Part shown: piece by piece, positions 1 through 12,070 of the stretch
How the letters are laid out: every line of letters begins with the position of its first letter
Numbering within the stretch: position 1 is the stretch's first letter
Assembly (NCBI RefSeq): GCF_018991925.1
Contig: NW_024748870.1
Span: 2,323,582-2,387,581 of the forward strand
Direction of reading: 5' to 3'
DNA from: Homarus americanus
Taxonomy: Eukaryota > Arthropoda > Malacostraca > Decapoda > Nephropidae
Length of the DNA stretch: 64,000 nucleotides
Position numbers and translations under genes: made by a program
Notes under the pieces: model-generated
Told to the model about the DNA's origin: nothing
Databases searched by the model: none
What the model saw: the letters and a program-made list of their open reading frames with translations, nothing else

Positions 1-320
1 AGGTGTTGTGCTGAATGACTGCTCTCTGCTCCTATTGGCTCCAATTTGGTGGGTTAACTGTGATTGGTGGACTATTTTTTAACCCACCAAATTACAGCCA
101 ATAGGAGCAGAGAGCAGTCACTCAGCATAACACCCCAACTTATGTTTTCCTGTTGATATTATTCTCCATTACCTTCTTCAGAATGCAAAGATACTGGAAA
201 TGTGATGAGCGGCGGTGTATTTATTTAAAATTGCTTCTCCCAGAGCTCTAAATAGTGGAAAAGCTACTGCAACCAGGGGCCCTCCCAGGGACTGAAGTGC
301 TTGGAGGGACCTTCCCTGCT

Positions 321-480
321 CTATTGGCTGTAATTTGGTGGGTTAAGAGAATAGTCCACCAATCACAGTTAAGTAAGGGACTGCTGGAAGTATGTAATAT
401 ATATGATACGACGGACAAGCATGCCATATGGCCCCTGCAGACCCTTGGTACGGTCGCTGGGGTCGGCGCTTTCCGTGGAA
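321..480 (+). repeat. Variant unit: internal degenerate core with 'atatatgatacgacggac' module
   Basis: A half-length core, 'tattggctgtaatttggtgg' then 'gttaagagaatagtccacc', sits inside the unit and is followed by a unique stretch (gtaagggactgctggaagta, then atatatgatacgacggacaa). Related copies occur at about 4227-4395, 19831-19995 and 23588-23755 in the same orientation, and at about 14260-14425 inverted. In these units the 30-bp repeats have a single orientation. Confidence 0.85.
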
Positions 481-2374
481 GCTCTGATGTCTATGACCTA
501 GCCTCTGGGGACACCACCGCTCCTGAGAGGGCCCCTGGGAGCACCGTTGTCCCTGGGAGAGCCCCTGTGGACGCCTCCGAACCTGGCAGGGCCCCCGGTA
601 AACCACTGTCCCTGGCAGGGCCCCAGAGAGCGCCGATGTCTTTGAGAGAGCCCCTGGGGGTGCCTCCGACCCTGGCAGGGCCCCTGTGAGCGCCGATGTT
701 CTTGAGAGAGCCCCTGGGGGCGCTAACTTCTCGGGCAAGGCCCATGGAGGCACTGCCGTCCCTGCAAGGGTCCCTGGGGGTGAGTCTGCACCAGGAAGAT
801 CCCCTGAGGACGCCAGCGCCCCTGGCAAAGCCGCTGTGGGCGCCACCGCTTCTGGCAAGGCCCCTGAGGGCGCAACCACCCTTTCCATGGCCCCTGGGGG
901 CGCCGACGTCATTGGGAGGGCCTCTTGGGCGCCAATTTCCCTGGGAGTGTCCCTGGGGGCGCCGCCGTCCCTTGGAGAGCCTCTGAGAGCACTCCCATCC
1001 CTAGGATGGCTCAGGGATGCAGTAGTTTTTGTGCTATTTAGAGCTCTGGGAGACGCAGCGTTAAATAAATACACCGCCGCCCATCACATTTTCCAGTATC
1101 TTTGCATTCTGAAGAAGGTAATGGAGAAAAATATCAACAGGATAACATAAGTTGAGGTGTTGTGCTCATTGACTGCCCGCTCTGCTCCTATTGGCTGTAA
1201 TTTCGTGGGTTAACTGTGATTGGTGGACTATTTTTTAACCTACCAAATTACAGCCAATAGGAGCAGAGAGCAGTCAGTCAGCACAACACCCCAACTTATG
1301 TTTTCCTGTTGATATTTTTCTCCATTACCTTCTTCAGAATGCAAAGATACTGGAAAATGTGATGGGCGGCGGTGTATTTATTTAAAATTGCTTCTCCCAG
1401 AGCTCTAAATAGTGCAAAAGCTACTGCAACCAGGGGCCCTCCCAGGGAATGGAGTGCTTGCAGGAACCCTCCCAAGGACGGGAGGGCTTGCAGGGGCCCT
1501 CCCAGGGACTGTGGCACCCTTGGGGACTCTTCCAGTGACAGTGGCGTACCAGGAGTCCTTTGAGGGACATCGGCGCCTCCAGGGGCCCTTCAAGGGGCCT
1601 TGGCGCCCCCAGGGACTTTGCCAGATGTGGTGACACCACCAGGGACACTCACTGGGCCAGCAGTGGCCCAGGGGCCCTCCCAGGCACGTGAGCGCCTTTA
1701 GGGGTCCTGGAAGGGGCGTTGGCGTTCTTTGGGGACTTGGCAGGGGCGGTGGCATAATCAGGGACTCTCACAGGGCCATCGGTGGCCCAGGGGCCCTCCC
1801 AGGCACGTCAGCACCCCCAGGGGTTCTGGAAGGGGCGTTGGCGTCCCCTGGAGCTTTGCCAGAGACGGTGGGGCCCTCAGAGGCCTTACGAGGGGCGCTG
1901 GCGCCACCAAGGGATCTCCCTGGGAGAGCAGTGCTCCCAGCTGGCCTTCTAGGGGAGGCAGCGCCCTCAGGGACCCTCCCAGGCACCTTGCCAGGGACCC
2001 TACCCAGGGACGGGAGCGCTTCCAGGGGCTGTGCCAGGGGTGGTAGCATATCCTAAAGGCTCCACTAGTGATATTGGCGCTCTCAAGGGCCCTCCCAAAA
2101 CGGCCCTTCTGGCGCCGCCGTCCCTGGGAGGGCCCCTGGGGCGCTGCTGTCACTGAGAGAGTCAATGGGGGCGCCGCCATCTCTGGGAAGACCCCTGGGA
2201 GCGTCCTGGCCAGCGCTACTGCCCTTGGCAAGGCCCCTGCAGGCGATGCTGTTCTTGGGAGAGTGCCAATGTCCCTGGAAGAGCCTCCATGGGTGCCACC
2301 ACCCATGGCACAGGCCCTGGGAGAGCTATCGTCCCTGGGAGGATTCCTGCAAGCGCTCCCGTCTCTCGGAGGGC

Positions 2375-2822
2375 CCAGGCTTGCAGTAGTTTTTGTGCTA
2401 CTTAGAGATCTGGGAGAAGAAGCGTTAAATAAATACACCGCCGCCCATCACATTTCCAGTATCTTTGCATTCTGAAGAAGGTAATGGAGAATAATATCAA
2501 CAGGAAAACATAAGTTGAGGTGTTGAGCTGAATGACTGCTCTCTGCTCCTCCTATTGGCTGTAATTTGGTGGGTTAACTGTGATTGGTGGGTTATTTTTT
2601 AACCTACCAAATTACAGCCAATAGGAGCAGAGAGCAGTCAGTCAGCACAACACCCCAACTTATGTTTTCCTGTTGATATTATTCTCCATTACCTTCTTCA
2701 GAATGCAAAGATACTGGAAATGTGATGGGCGGTAGTGTATTTATTTAAAATTGCTTCTCCCAGAGCTCTAAATAGTGCAAAAGCTAGAGCTCTAAATAGT
2801 GCAAAAGCTACTGCAACCAGGG
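2375..2822. repeat. Palindrome copy with a 24-bp tandem duplication in one arm
   Basis: Both full arms can be followed here, from 'gcagtagtttttgtgctac' on the left to 'gcaaaagctactgcaaccagg' shortened by one base on the right, around loop 2578-2600. In the right arm 'agagctctaaatagtgcaaa' plus 'agct' is present twice in tandem (2762-2809). No other copy has this, so it is a private duplication. Confidence 0.85.
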
Positions 2823-5254
2823 GCGCTCCCAGGGACTGAAGTGCTTGCAGGGACCCTCCCAAGGACGGGAGCGCTTCCAGGGGCCGTCACAGGGGCTGTG
2901 GCACCCCTGGGGACTCTTCCAGTGACAGTGGCGTCCCAGGATTCCTCTGAGGGACATCGGTGCCTCCAGGGGCCCTTTAAGGGACGATGGCGCTCCCAGG
3001 GGCCTTGCCAGAGGCGGTGGTACCACTAGGGACACTCACAGGGTCAGCAATGGCCCAGGGGCCCTCCCAGGCACGTCAGCGTTCTTAGGAGTCCTGGAAG
3101 GGGCGTTGGCGTCTCCTGGGGCCTTGCCAGAGGCGGTGGCGCCATCAGGGACATTCAAAGGGCCATCGGTGGCTCAGGGGCCCTCCCAGGCTCGTCAGCA
3201 GCCCCACGGGTTTTGCAAGGGGCGTTGGCATCCCTTGGGGCCTTGCCAGAGACGGTGGGGCCCTCAGAGGCCTTACCAGGTGCGCTGGCGCCACCAGGGG
3301 CTCTCCCTGGGACAGCAGTGCTCCCAGGGGGCCTTTTAGGGACGGCAGCGCCGTGAGGGACCCTCCCAGGCACCTTGTCAGCGACCATACCCTGGGACGG
3401 GAATGCTTCCAGGGCCTGTGCCAGGTGGTGTTAGAATATCCTAAAGGCTCTACTAGGGATATTGGCGCTCTCAAGGGCCCACCCAAAACGGCCCTTCCGG
3501 CGCCGCCGTCCCTGGGAGGGCTCCTGAGGCGCTGCTGTCACTGGGAGAGTCAATGGGGGCACCGCCATCTCTGGGAGGACCCCTGGGAGCGTCCTGGCCA
3601 GCGCTACTGCACTTGGCAGGGCCCCTGCAGGCGCTGCTGTTCCTGGGAGAGCGGCAATGTCCCTGGAAAAGCCTCTAGGGGTGCCACCGCCCATGGCACA
3701 GGCCTTGGGAGAGCTCCCGTCCCTGGGAGGATCCCTGCAAGCGCTCCCGTCCCCGGGACGGCACAGGGTTGCAGTAGTTTTTGTGCTACTTAGAGCTCTG
3801 GGAGAAGCAGCATTAAATAAATACACCGCCGCTCTTCACATTTCCAGTATCTTTGCATTCTGAAGAAGGTAATAGAGAATAATAGCAACAGGAAAACATA
3901 AATTGAGGTGTTGTGCTGAATAACTGCTCTCTGCTCCTATTGGCTGTAATTTGGTGGGTTAAAAGTGATTGGTGGACTATTTTTTAACCCACCAAATTAC
4001 AGCCAATAGGAGCAGAGAGTAGTCAGTCAGCACAACACCCCAACTTATGTTTTCCTGTTGATATTATTCTCCATTTCCTTCTTCAGAGTGCAAAGATACT
4101 GGAAATGTGATGGGCGGGCGGTGAATTTATTTAAAATTGCTTCTCTCAGAGCTCTAAATTGTGCAAAAGCTACTGCAACCAGGGCCCCTCCCAGGGACTG
4201 GAGTGCTTGCAGGGACCCTCCCTGCTCCTATTTGCTGTAATTTTGCGGGTTAAGAGAATAGTCCACCAATCACAGTTAAGTAAGGGACTGCTGGAAGTAT
4301 GTAATATATATGATACGACGGACAAGCATGCCATAGGGCCCCTGCAGACTCTTGATACGGTCCCTGGGGTCGGCGCTTTCCGTGGAAGCTCTGATGTCTA
4401 TGACATAGCCTCTGGGAGTACCACCGCTCCTGAGAGGGCCCCTGGGAGCACCGTTGTCCCTGGGAGAGCCCCTGCGGGCGCCTCCGACCCTGGCAGGGCC
4501 CCAGTGAGCGCCGCTGTACTTGAGAGAGCCCCTGGGGGCGCCTCAGACCCTGGCAGGGCCCCTGTGAGCGCCGATGTCCTTGAGAGAGCCCCTGTGGGAT
4601 CTAACTTCTCGGGCAAGGCCCATGGAGGCACTGCCGTCCCTGCAAGGGTCCCTGGGAGTGAGTCTGCCCCAGGAAGATCCCCTGAGGACGCCAGCGCCCC
4701 TGGCAAAGCCCCTGAGGGCGCCACCACCCTTTGCAAGGCCCCTGGGGGCGCCGACGTCATTGGGAGGGCCTCTTGGTCGCCGATTTCCCTGGGAGAGTCC
4801 CTGGGGGCGCCGCCGTCCCTTGGAAAGCCTCTGAGAGCACTCCCATCCCTAGGAGGGCCCAGGGTTGCAGTAGTTTTTGTGCTATTTAGAGCTCTGGGAG
4901 AAGTAGCGTTAAATAAATACACCGCCGCCCATCACATTTTCCAGTATCTTTCCATTCTGAAGAAGGAAATGGAGAAAAATATCAACAGGAAAACATAAGT
5001 TGAGGTGTTGTGCTGAATGATTGCTCTCTGCTCCTATTGGCTGTAATTTGGTGGGTTAACTGTGATTGGTGGACTATTTTTTAACCCACCAAATTACAGC
5101 CAATAGGAGCAGAGAGCAGTCAGTCAACCCTATATAACATGTTCATGCAACTTCTTCAGAATACTGGACCTGAAATTGCCTCTCCCAGGAGCTCTAAAAC
5201 AATCTCACTTCTACAACCAGGGAGCCTCCAGAGACTGGGGGTGCTGAGAAACCT

Positions 5255-8200
5255 CCCAAGGACGGGAGGGCTTGCAGGGGCCCTCCCAGGGACTGTGGCA
5301 CCCCTGGGAACTCTTCCAGTGACAGTGGCGTACCAGGAGTCCTTTGAGGGACATCGGCGCCTCCAGGGGCCCTTGAAGGGGCCTTGGCGCCCCCAGGGGC
5401 TTTGCCAGATGCGGTAACACCACCAGGGACACTCACTGTGCCACCAGTGGCCCAGGGGCCCTCCCAGGCATGTGAGCGCCTTTAGGGGTCCTGGAAAGGG
5501 CATTGGCGTCCCCTGGGGCCTTGCCAGAGATGGTGGGGCCCTCAGTGACACTCATAGGGCCATCAGTGTCTCAGGTGCCCTCCCAGGCATGTCAGCACCC
5601 CCAGGGTTCCTGCAAGAGGCGTTGGCGTCCCTTGGGGCGTTGGCTTCCACTGGGGCCTTGCCAGAGACGGTGGGGCCCTCAGAGGCCTTACCAGGGTCGC
5701 TGGCGCCACCAGGGGCTCTCCCTGGGACAGTAGTGCTCCCAGGGGGCCTTCGATGGAAGGCACCGCCCTCAGGGACCCTTCCAGGCACCTTGCCAAGGAC
5801 ACCTATCCAGGGACGTGAGGGCTTGCAGGGGCCCTCCCAGCGGCTGTGGCACTCTTGGGGACTCTTCCAGTGACAGTGGCGTCTCAGCAGTCCTTTGAGG
5901 GACATCAGCGCCTCCAGGGGCCCTTCAAGGGGCCTTGGTGCCCCCAGGGGCCTTGCCAGATGCGGTGACACCACCAGGGACTCTCACAGTGCCAGCGGTG
6001 GCCCAGGGGCCCTCCCAGGCACGTGATCGCTTTTAGGGGTCCTGGAAGGGGCGTTGGCGTCCCCGGGGGCCTTGCCAGAGACGGTGGCGCAATAAGAGAC
6101 ACTCACAGGGCCATCGGTGGCCCAGGGCCCCTCCCAGGCACGTCAGCACCCCCAGGGGTTTTGCAAGGGGCGTTGGCGTCCCCTGGAGCTTTGCCAGAGA
6201 CGGTGGGGCCCTCAGAGGCCTTACGAGGGGCGCAGGTGCCACCAAGGGTTCTCCCTGGGACAGCAGTGCTCCCAGTGGGCCTTCTAGGGAAGGCAGTGCC
6301 CTCAGGGACCCTCCGAGGCACCTTGCCAGGGATCCTACCCACCGACGGGAACGCTTCCAGGGGCGGTGCCAGGGGTGGTAGCATATCCTAAAGGCTCTAC
6401 TAGGGATATTGGCACTCTCAAGGGCCCACCGAAAACCGCCCTTCTGGCGCCGCATTCCCTGGGAGGGCCCCTCTGGCGCTGCTGTCACTGAGAGAGTCAA
6501 TGGGGGCACCGCCATCTCTGGGAGGACCCCTGGGAGCGTCCTGACCAGCGCTACTGTCCTTGGCAGGGCCCCTGCAGGCGCTGCTGTTCCTGGGAGAGTG
6601 CCAATGTCCCTGGAAGAGCCTCTAGGGGTGCCACCGCCCATGGCACAGGCCCTGGGAGAGCTCCCGTCCCTAGGAGGGCCAAGGGTTGCAGTAGTTTTTG
6701 TGCTAATTAGAGCTCTGGTAGAAGCAGCGTTAAATAAATACACCACCGCCCATCACATTTCCAGTAACATTGCATTCTGAACAAGGTAATGGAGAATAAT
6801 ATCAACAGGAAAACATAAGTTGAGGTGTTGTGCTGAATGACTGCTCTCTGCTCCTATTGGCTCTAATTTGGTGGGTTAACTGTGATTGGTGGACTATTTT
6901 TTAACCCACCAAATTACAGCCAATAGGAGCAGAGAGCAGTCACTCAGCATAACACCCCAACTTATGTTTTCCTGTTGATATTATTCTCCATTACCTTCTT
7001 CAGAATGCAAAGATACTGGAAATGTGAAGAGCGGCGGTGTATTTATTTAAAATTGCTTCTCCCAGAGCTCTAAATAGTGGAAAAGCTACTGCAACCAGGG
7101 GCCCTTCCAGGGACTGAAGTGCTTGCAGGGACCTTCCCAAGGACAGGAGCGCTTGCAGGGGCTCTCCCAGGGGCTGTGGCACCCATGGGGACTCTTCCAG
7201 TGACAGTGGATATTGGCGCTCTCAAGGGCTCCCCCAAAACGGCCCTTCTGGCGCCGCCGTGCCTTGGAGGGCTCCTGAGGCGCTGCTGTAACTGGGAGAG
7301 TCAATGGGGGCACCGCCATCTCTGGGAGGACCCCTGGGAGCGTCCTGGCCAGCGCTACTGCCCTTGGCAGAGCCCCTGCAGGCGCTGCGGTTCCTGGGAG
7401 AGTGCCAATGTCCCTGGAAGAGCCTCTAGGGGTGCCACAGCGCATGGCACAGGTCCTGGGAAAGCTCCCGTCAGAGGGAGGATCTCTGCAAGCGCTCCTG
7501 TCCCTGGGAGGGCCCAGGATTGCAATAGTTCTTATGCTACTTAGAGCTCTGGGAGAAGCAGCGTTAAATAAATACACCGCCAATCACATTTCCAGTATCA
7601 TCGTATTCTGAAGAAGGTAATGGAGAATAATATCAATAGGAAAACATAAGTTGAGGTGTTGTGCTGAATGATTGCTCTCGGCTCCTATTGGCTGTAATTT
7701 GGTGGGTTAACTGTGATTGGTGGACTATTTTTTAACCCACCAAATTACAGCCAATCGGAGCAGAGAACAGACAGTCAGCACAACACCTCAACTTATGTTT
7801 TCCTGTTGATATTATTCTCCATTTCCTTCTTCAGAGTGCAAAGATACTGGAAATATGATGGGCGGCAGTGTATTTATTTAAAATTGCTTCTCCCAGAGCT
7901 CTAAATAGTGCAAAAGCTACTGCAACCAGGGGCCCTCCCAGGGACTAGAGTGCTTGCAGGAAACCTCCCAAGGACGGGAGGGCTTGCAGGGGCCCTCCCA
8001 GGGACTGTGGCACCCCTGGGAACTCTTCCAGTGACAGTGGCGTACCAGGAGTCCTTTGAGGGACATCGGCGCCTCCAGGGGCCCTTGAAGGGGCCTTGGC
8101 GCCCCCAGGGGCTTTGCCAGATGCGGTAACACCACCAGGGACACTCACTGTGCCACCAGTGGCCCAGGGGCCCTCCCAGGCATGTGAGCGCCTTTAGGGG

Positions 8201-11200
8201 TCCTGGAAAGGGCATTGGCGTCCCCTGGGGCCTTGCCAGAGATGGTGGGGCCCTCAGTGACACTCATAGGGCCATCAGTGTCTCAGGTGCCCTCCCAGGC
8301 ATGTCAGCACCCCCAGGGTTCCTGCAAGAGGCGTTGGCGTCCCTTGGGGCGTTGGCTTCCACTGGGGCCTTGCCAGAGACGGTGGGGCCCTCAGAGGCCT
8401 TACCAGGGTCGCTGGCGCCACCAGGGGCTCTCCCTGGGACAGTAGTGCTCCCAGGGGGCCTTCGATGGAAGGCACCGCCCTCAGGGACCCTTCCAGGCAC
8501 CTTGCCAAGGACACCTATCCAGGGACGTGAGGGCTTGCAGGGGCCCTCCCAGCGGCTGTGGCACTCTTGGGGACTCTTCCAGTGACAGTGGCGTCTCAGG
8601 AGTCCTTTGAGGGACATCAGCGCCTCCAGGGGCCCTTCAAGGGGCCTTGGTGCCCCCAGGGGCCTTGCCAGATGCGGTGACACCACCAGGGACTCTCACA
8701 GTGCCAGCGGTGGCCCAGGGGCCCTCCCAGGCACGTGATCGCTTTTAGGGGTCCTGGAAGGGGCGTTGGCGTCCCCGGGGGCCTTGCCAGAGACGGTGGC
8801 GCAATAAGAGACACTCACAGGGCCATCGGTGGCCCAGGGCCCCTCCCAGGCACGTCAGCACCCCCAGGGGTTTTGCAAGGGGCGTTGGCGTCCCCTGGAG
8901 CTTTGCCAGAGACGGTGGGGCCCTCAGAGGCCTTACGAGGGGCGCAGGTGCCACCAAGGGTTCTCCCTGGGACAGCAGTGCTCCCAGTGGGCCTTCTAGG
9001 GAAGGCAGTGCCCTCAGGGACCCTCCGAGGCACCTTGCCAGGGATCCTACCCACCGACGGGAACGCTTCCAGGGGCGGTGCCAGGGGTGGTAGCATATCC
9101 TAAAGGCTCTACTAGGGATATTGGCACTCTCAAGGGCCCACCGAAAACCGCCCTTCTGGCGCCGCATTCCCTGGGAGGGCCCCTCTGGCGCTGCTGTCAC
9201 TGAGAGAGTCAATGGGGGCACCGCCATCTCTGGGAGGACCCCTGGGAGCGTCCTGACCAGCGCTACTGTCCTTGGCAGGGCCCCTGCAGGCGCTGCTGTT
9301 CCTGGGAGAGTGCCAATGTCCCTGGAAGAGCCTCTAGGGGTGCCACCGCCCATGGCACAGGCCCTGGGAGAGCTCCCGTCCCTAGGAGGGCCAAGGGTTG
9401 CAGTAGTTTTTGTGCTAATTAGAGCTCTGGTAGAAGCAGCGTTAAATAAATACACCACCGCCCATCACATTTCCAGTAACATTGCATTCTGAACAAGGTA
9501 ATGGAGAATAATATCAACAGGAAAACATAAGTTGAGGTGTTGTGCTGAATGACTGCTCTCTGCTCCTATTGGCTCTAATTTGGTGGGTTAACTGTGATTG
9601 GTGGACTATTTTTTAACCCACCAAATTACAGCCAATAGGAGCAGAGAGCAGTCACTCAGCATAACACCCCAACTTATGTTTTCCTGTTGATATTATTCTC
9701 CAGAAAGATACTGAAATGTGTAATTGAAGCCCCAGAGCCTAAATCAGTGGAAGCCATCAGGGCCTCTCTCCCAGGACTGAAGTGCTTGCAGGGACCTTCC
9801 CAAGGACAGGAGCGCTTGCAGGGGCTCTCCCAGGGGCTGTGGCACCCATGGGGACTCTTCCAGTGACAGTGGATATTGGCGCTCTCAAGGGCTCCCCCAA
9901 AACGGCCCTTCTGGCGCCGCCGTGCCTGGGAGGGCTCCTGAGGCGCTGCTGTAGCTGGGAGAGTCAATGGGGGCACCGCCATCTCTGGGAGGACCCCTGG
10001 GAGCGTCCTGGCCAGCGCTACTGCCCTTGGCAGAGCCCCTGCAGGCGCTGCGGTTCCTGGGAGAGTGCCAATGTCCCTGGAAGAGCCTCTAGGTGTGCCA
10101 CAGCGCATGGCACAGGTCCTGGGAAAGCTCCCGTCAGAGGGAGGATCTCTGCAAGCGCTCCTGTCCCTGGGAGGGCCCAGGATTGCAGTAGTTCTTATGC
10201 TACTTAGAGCTCTGGGAGAAGCAGCGTTAAATAAATACACCGCCAATCACATTTCCAGTATCATCGCATTCTGAAGAAGGTAATGGAGAATAATATCAAT
10301 AGGAAAACATAAGTTGAGGTGTTGTGCTGAATGATTGCTCTCGGCTCCTATTGGCTGTAATTTGGTGGGTTAACTGTGATTGGTGGACTATTTTTTAACC
10401 CACCAAATTACAGCCAATCGGAGCAGAGAACAGACAGTCAGCACAACACCTCAACTTATGTTTTCCTGTTGATATTATTCTCCATTTCCTTCTTCAGAGT
10501 GCAAAGATACTGGAAATATGATGGGCGGCAGTGTATTTATTTAAAATTGCTTCTCCCAGAGCTCTAAATAGTGCAAAAGCTACTGCAACCAGGGGCCCTC
10601 CCAGGGACTAGAGTGCTTGCAGGAAACCTCCCAAGGACGGGAGGGCTTGCAGGGGCCCTCCCAGGGACTGTGGCACCCCTGGGAACTCTTCCAGTGACAG
10701 TGGCGTACCAGGAGTCCTTTGAGGGACATCGGCGCCTCCAGGGGCCCTTGAAGGGGCCTTGGCGCCCCCAGGGACTTTGCCAGATGCGGTAACACCACCA
10801 GGGACACTCACTGTGCCACCAGTGGCCCAGGGGCCCTCCCAGGCATGTGAGCGCCTTTAGGGGTCCTGGAAAGGGCATTGGCGTCCCCTGGGGCCTTGCC
10901 AGAGATGGTGGGGCCCTCAGTGACACTCATAGGGCCATCAGTGTCTCAGGTGCCCTCCCAGGCATGTCAGCACCCCCAGGGTTCCTGCAAGAGGCGTTGG
11001 CGTCCCTTGGGGCGTTGGCTTCCACTGGGGCCTTGCCAGAGACGGTGGGGCCCTCAGAGGCCTTACCAGGGTCGCTGGCGCCACCAGGGGCTCTCCCTGG
11101 GACAGTAGTGCTCCCAGGGGGCCTTCGATGGAAGGCACCGCCCTCAGGGACCCTTCCAGGCACCTTGCCAAGGACACCTATCCAGGGACGTGAGGGCTTG

Positions 11201-12070
11201 CAGGGGCCCTCCCAGCGGCTGTGGCACTCTTGGGGACTCTTCCAGTGACAGTGGCGTCTCAGGAGTCCTTTGAGGGACATCAGCGCCTCCAGGGGCCCTT
11301 CAAGGGGCCTTGGTGCCCCCAGGGGCCTTGCCAGATGCGGTGACACCACCAGGGACTCTCACAGTGCCAGCGGTGGCCCAGGGGCCCTCCCAGGCACGTG
11401 ATCGCTTTTAGGGGTCCTGGAAGGGGCGTTGGCGTCCCCGGGGGCCTTGCCAGAGACGGTGGCGCAATAAGAGACACTCACAGGGCCATCGGTGGCCCAG
11501 GGCCCCTCCCAGGCACGTCAGCACCCCCAGGGGTTTTGCAAGGGGCGTTGGCGTCCCCTGGAGCTTTGCCAGAGACGGTGGGGCCCTCAGAGGCCTTACG
11601 AGGGCGGAAACACCATGGTTCTCCTGGGACAGAAAAAGTGTTCCCCAGGCCTCTAGGAAGGCAGCCTCAGATTCTCCGAGGCACCTTGCCAGGGATCCTA
11701 CCCACCGACGGGAACGCTTCCAGGGGCGGTGCCAGGGGTGGTAGCATATCCTAAAGGCTCTACTAGGGATATTGGCACTCTCAAGGGCCCACCGAAAACC
11801 GCCCTTCTGGCGCCGCATTCCCTGGGAGGGCCCCTCTGGCGCTGCTGTCACTGAGAGAGTCAATGGGGGCACCGCCATCTCTGGGAGGACCCCTGGGAGC
11901 GTCCTGACCAGCGCTACTGTCCTTGGCAGGGCCCCTGCAGGCGCTGCTGTTCCTGGGAGAGTGCCAATGTCCCTGGAAGAGCCTCTAGGGGTGCCACCGC
12001 CCATGGCACAGGCCCTGGGAGAGCTCCCGTCCCTAGGAGGGCCAAGGGTTGCAGTAGTTTTTATCACATT
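5255..12070. repeat. Higher-order duplication of about 2.7 kb, roughly 2.5 copies
   Basis: Sequence from about 5255 to 7610 recurs at about 7967-10275 (offset 2712) and 10630-12070 (offset a further 2663). Long stretches are base-for-base identical (for example 5472-5870, 8184-8582 and 10847-11245). This points to very recent amplification or to assembly of one locus more than once. Confidence 0.85.
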
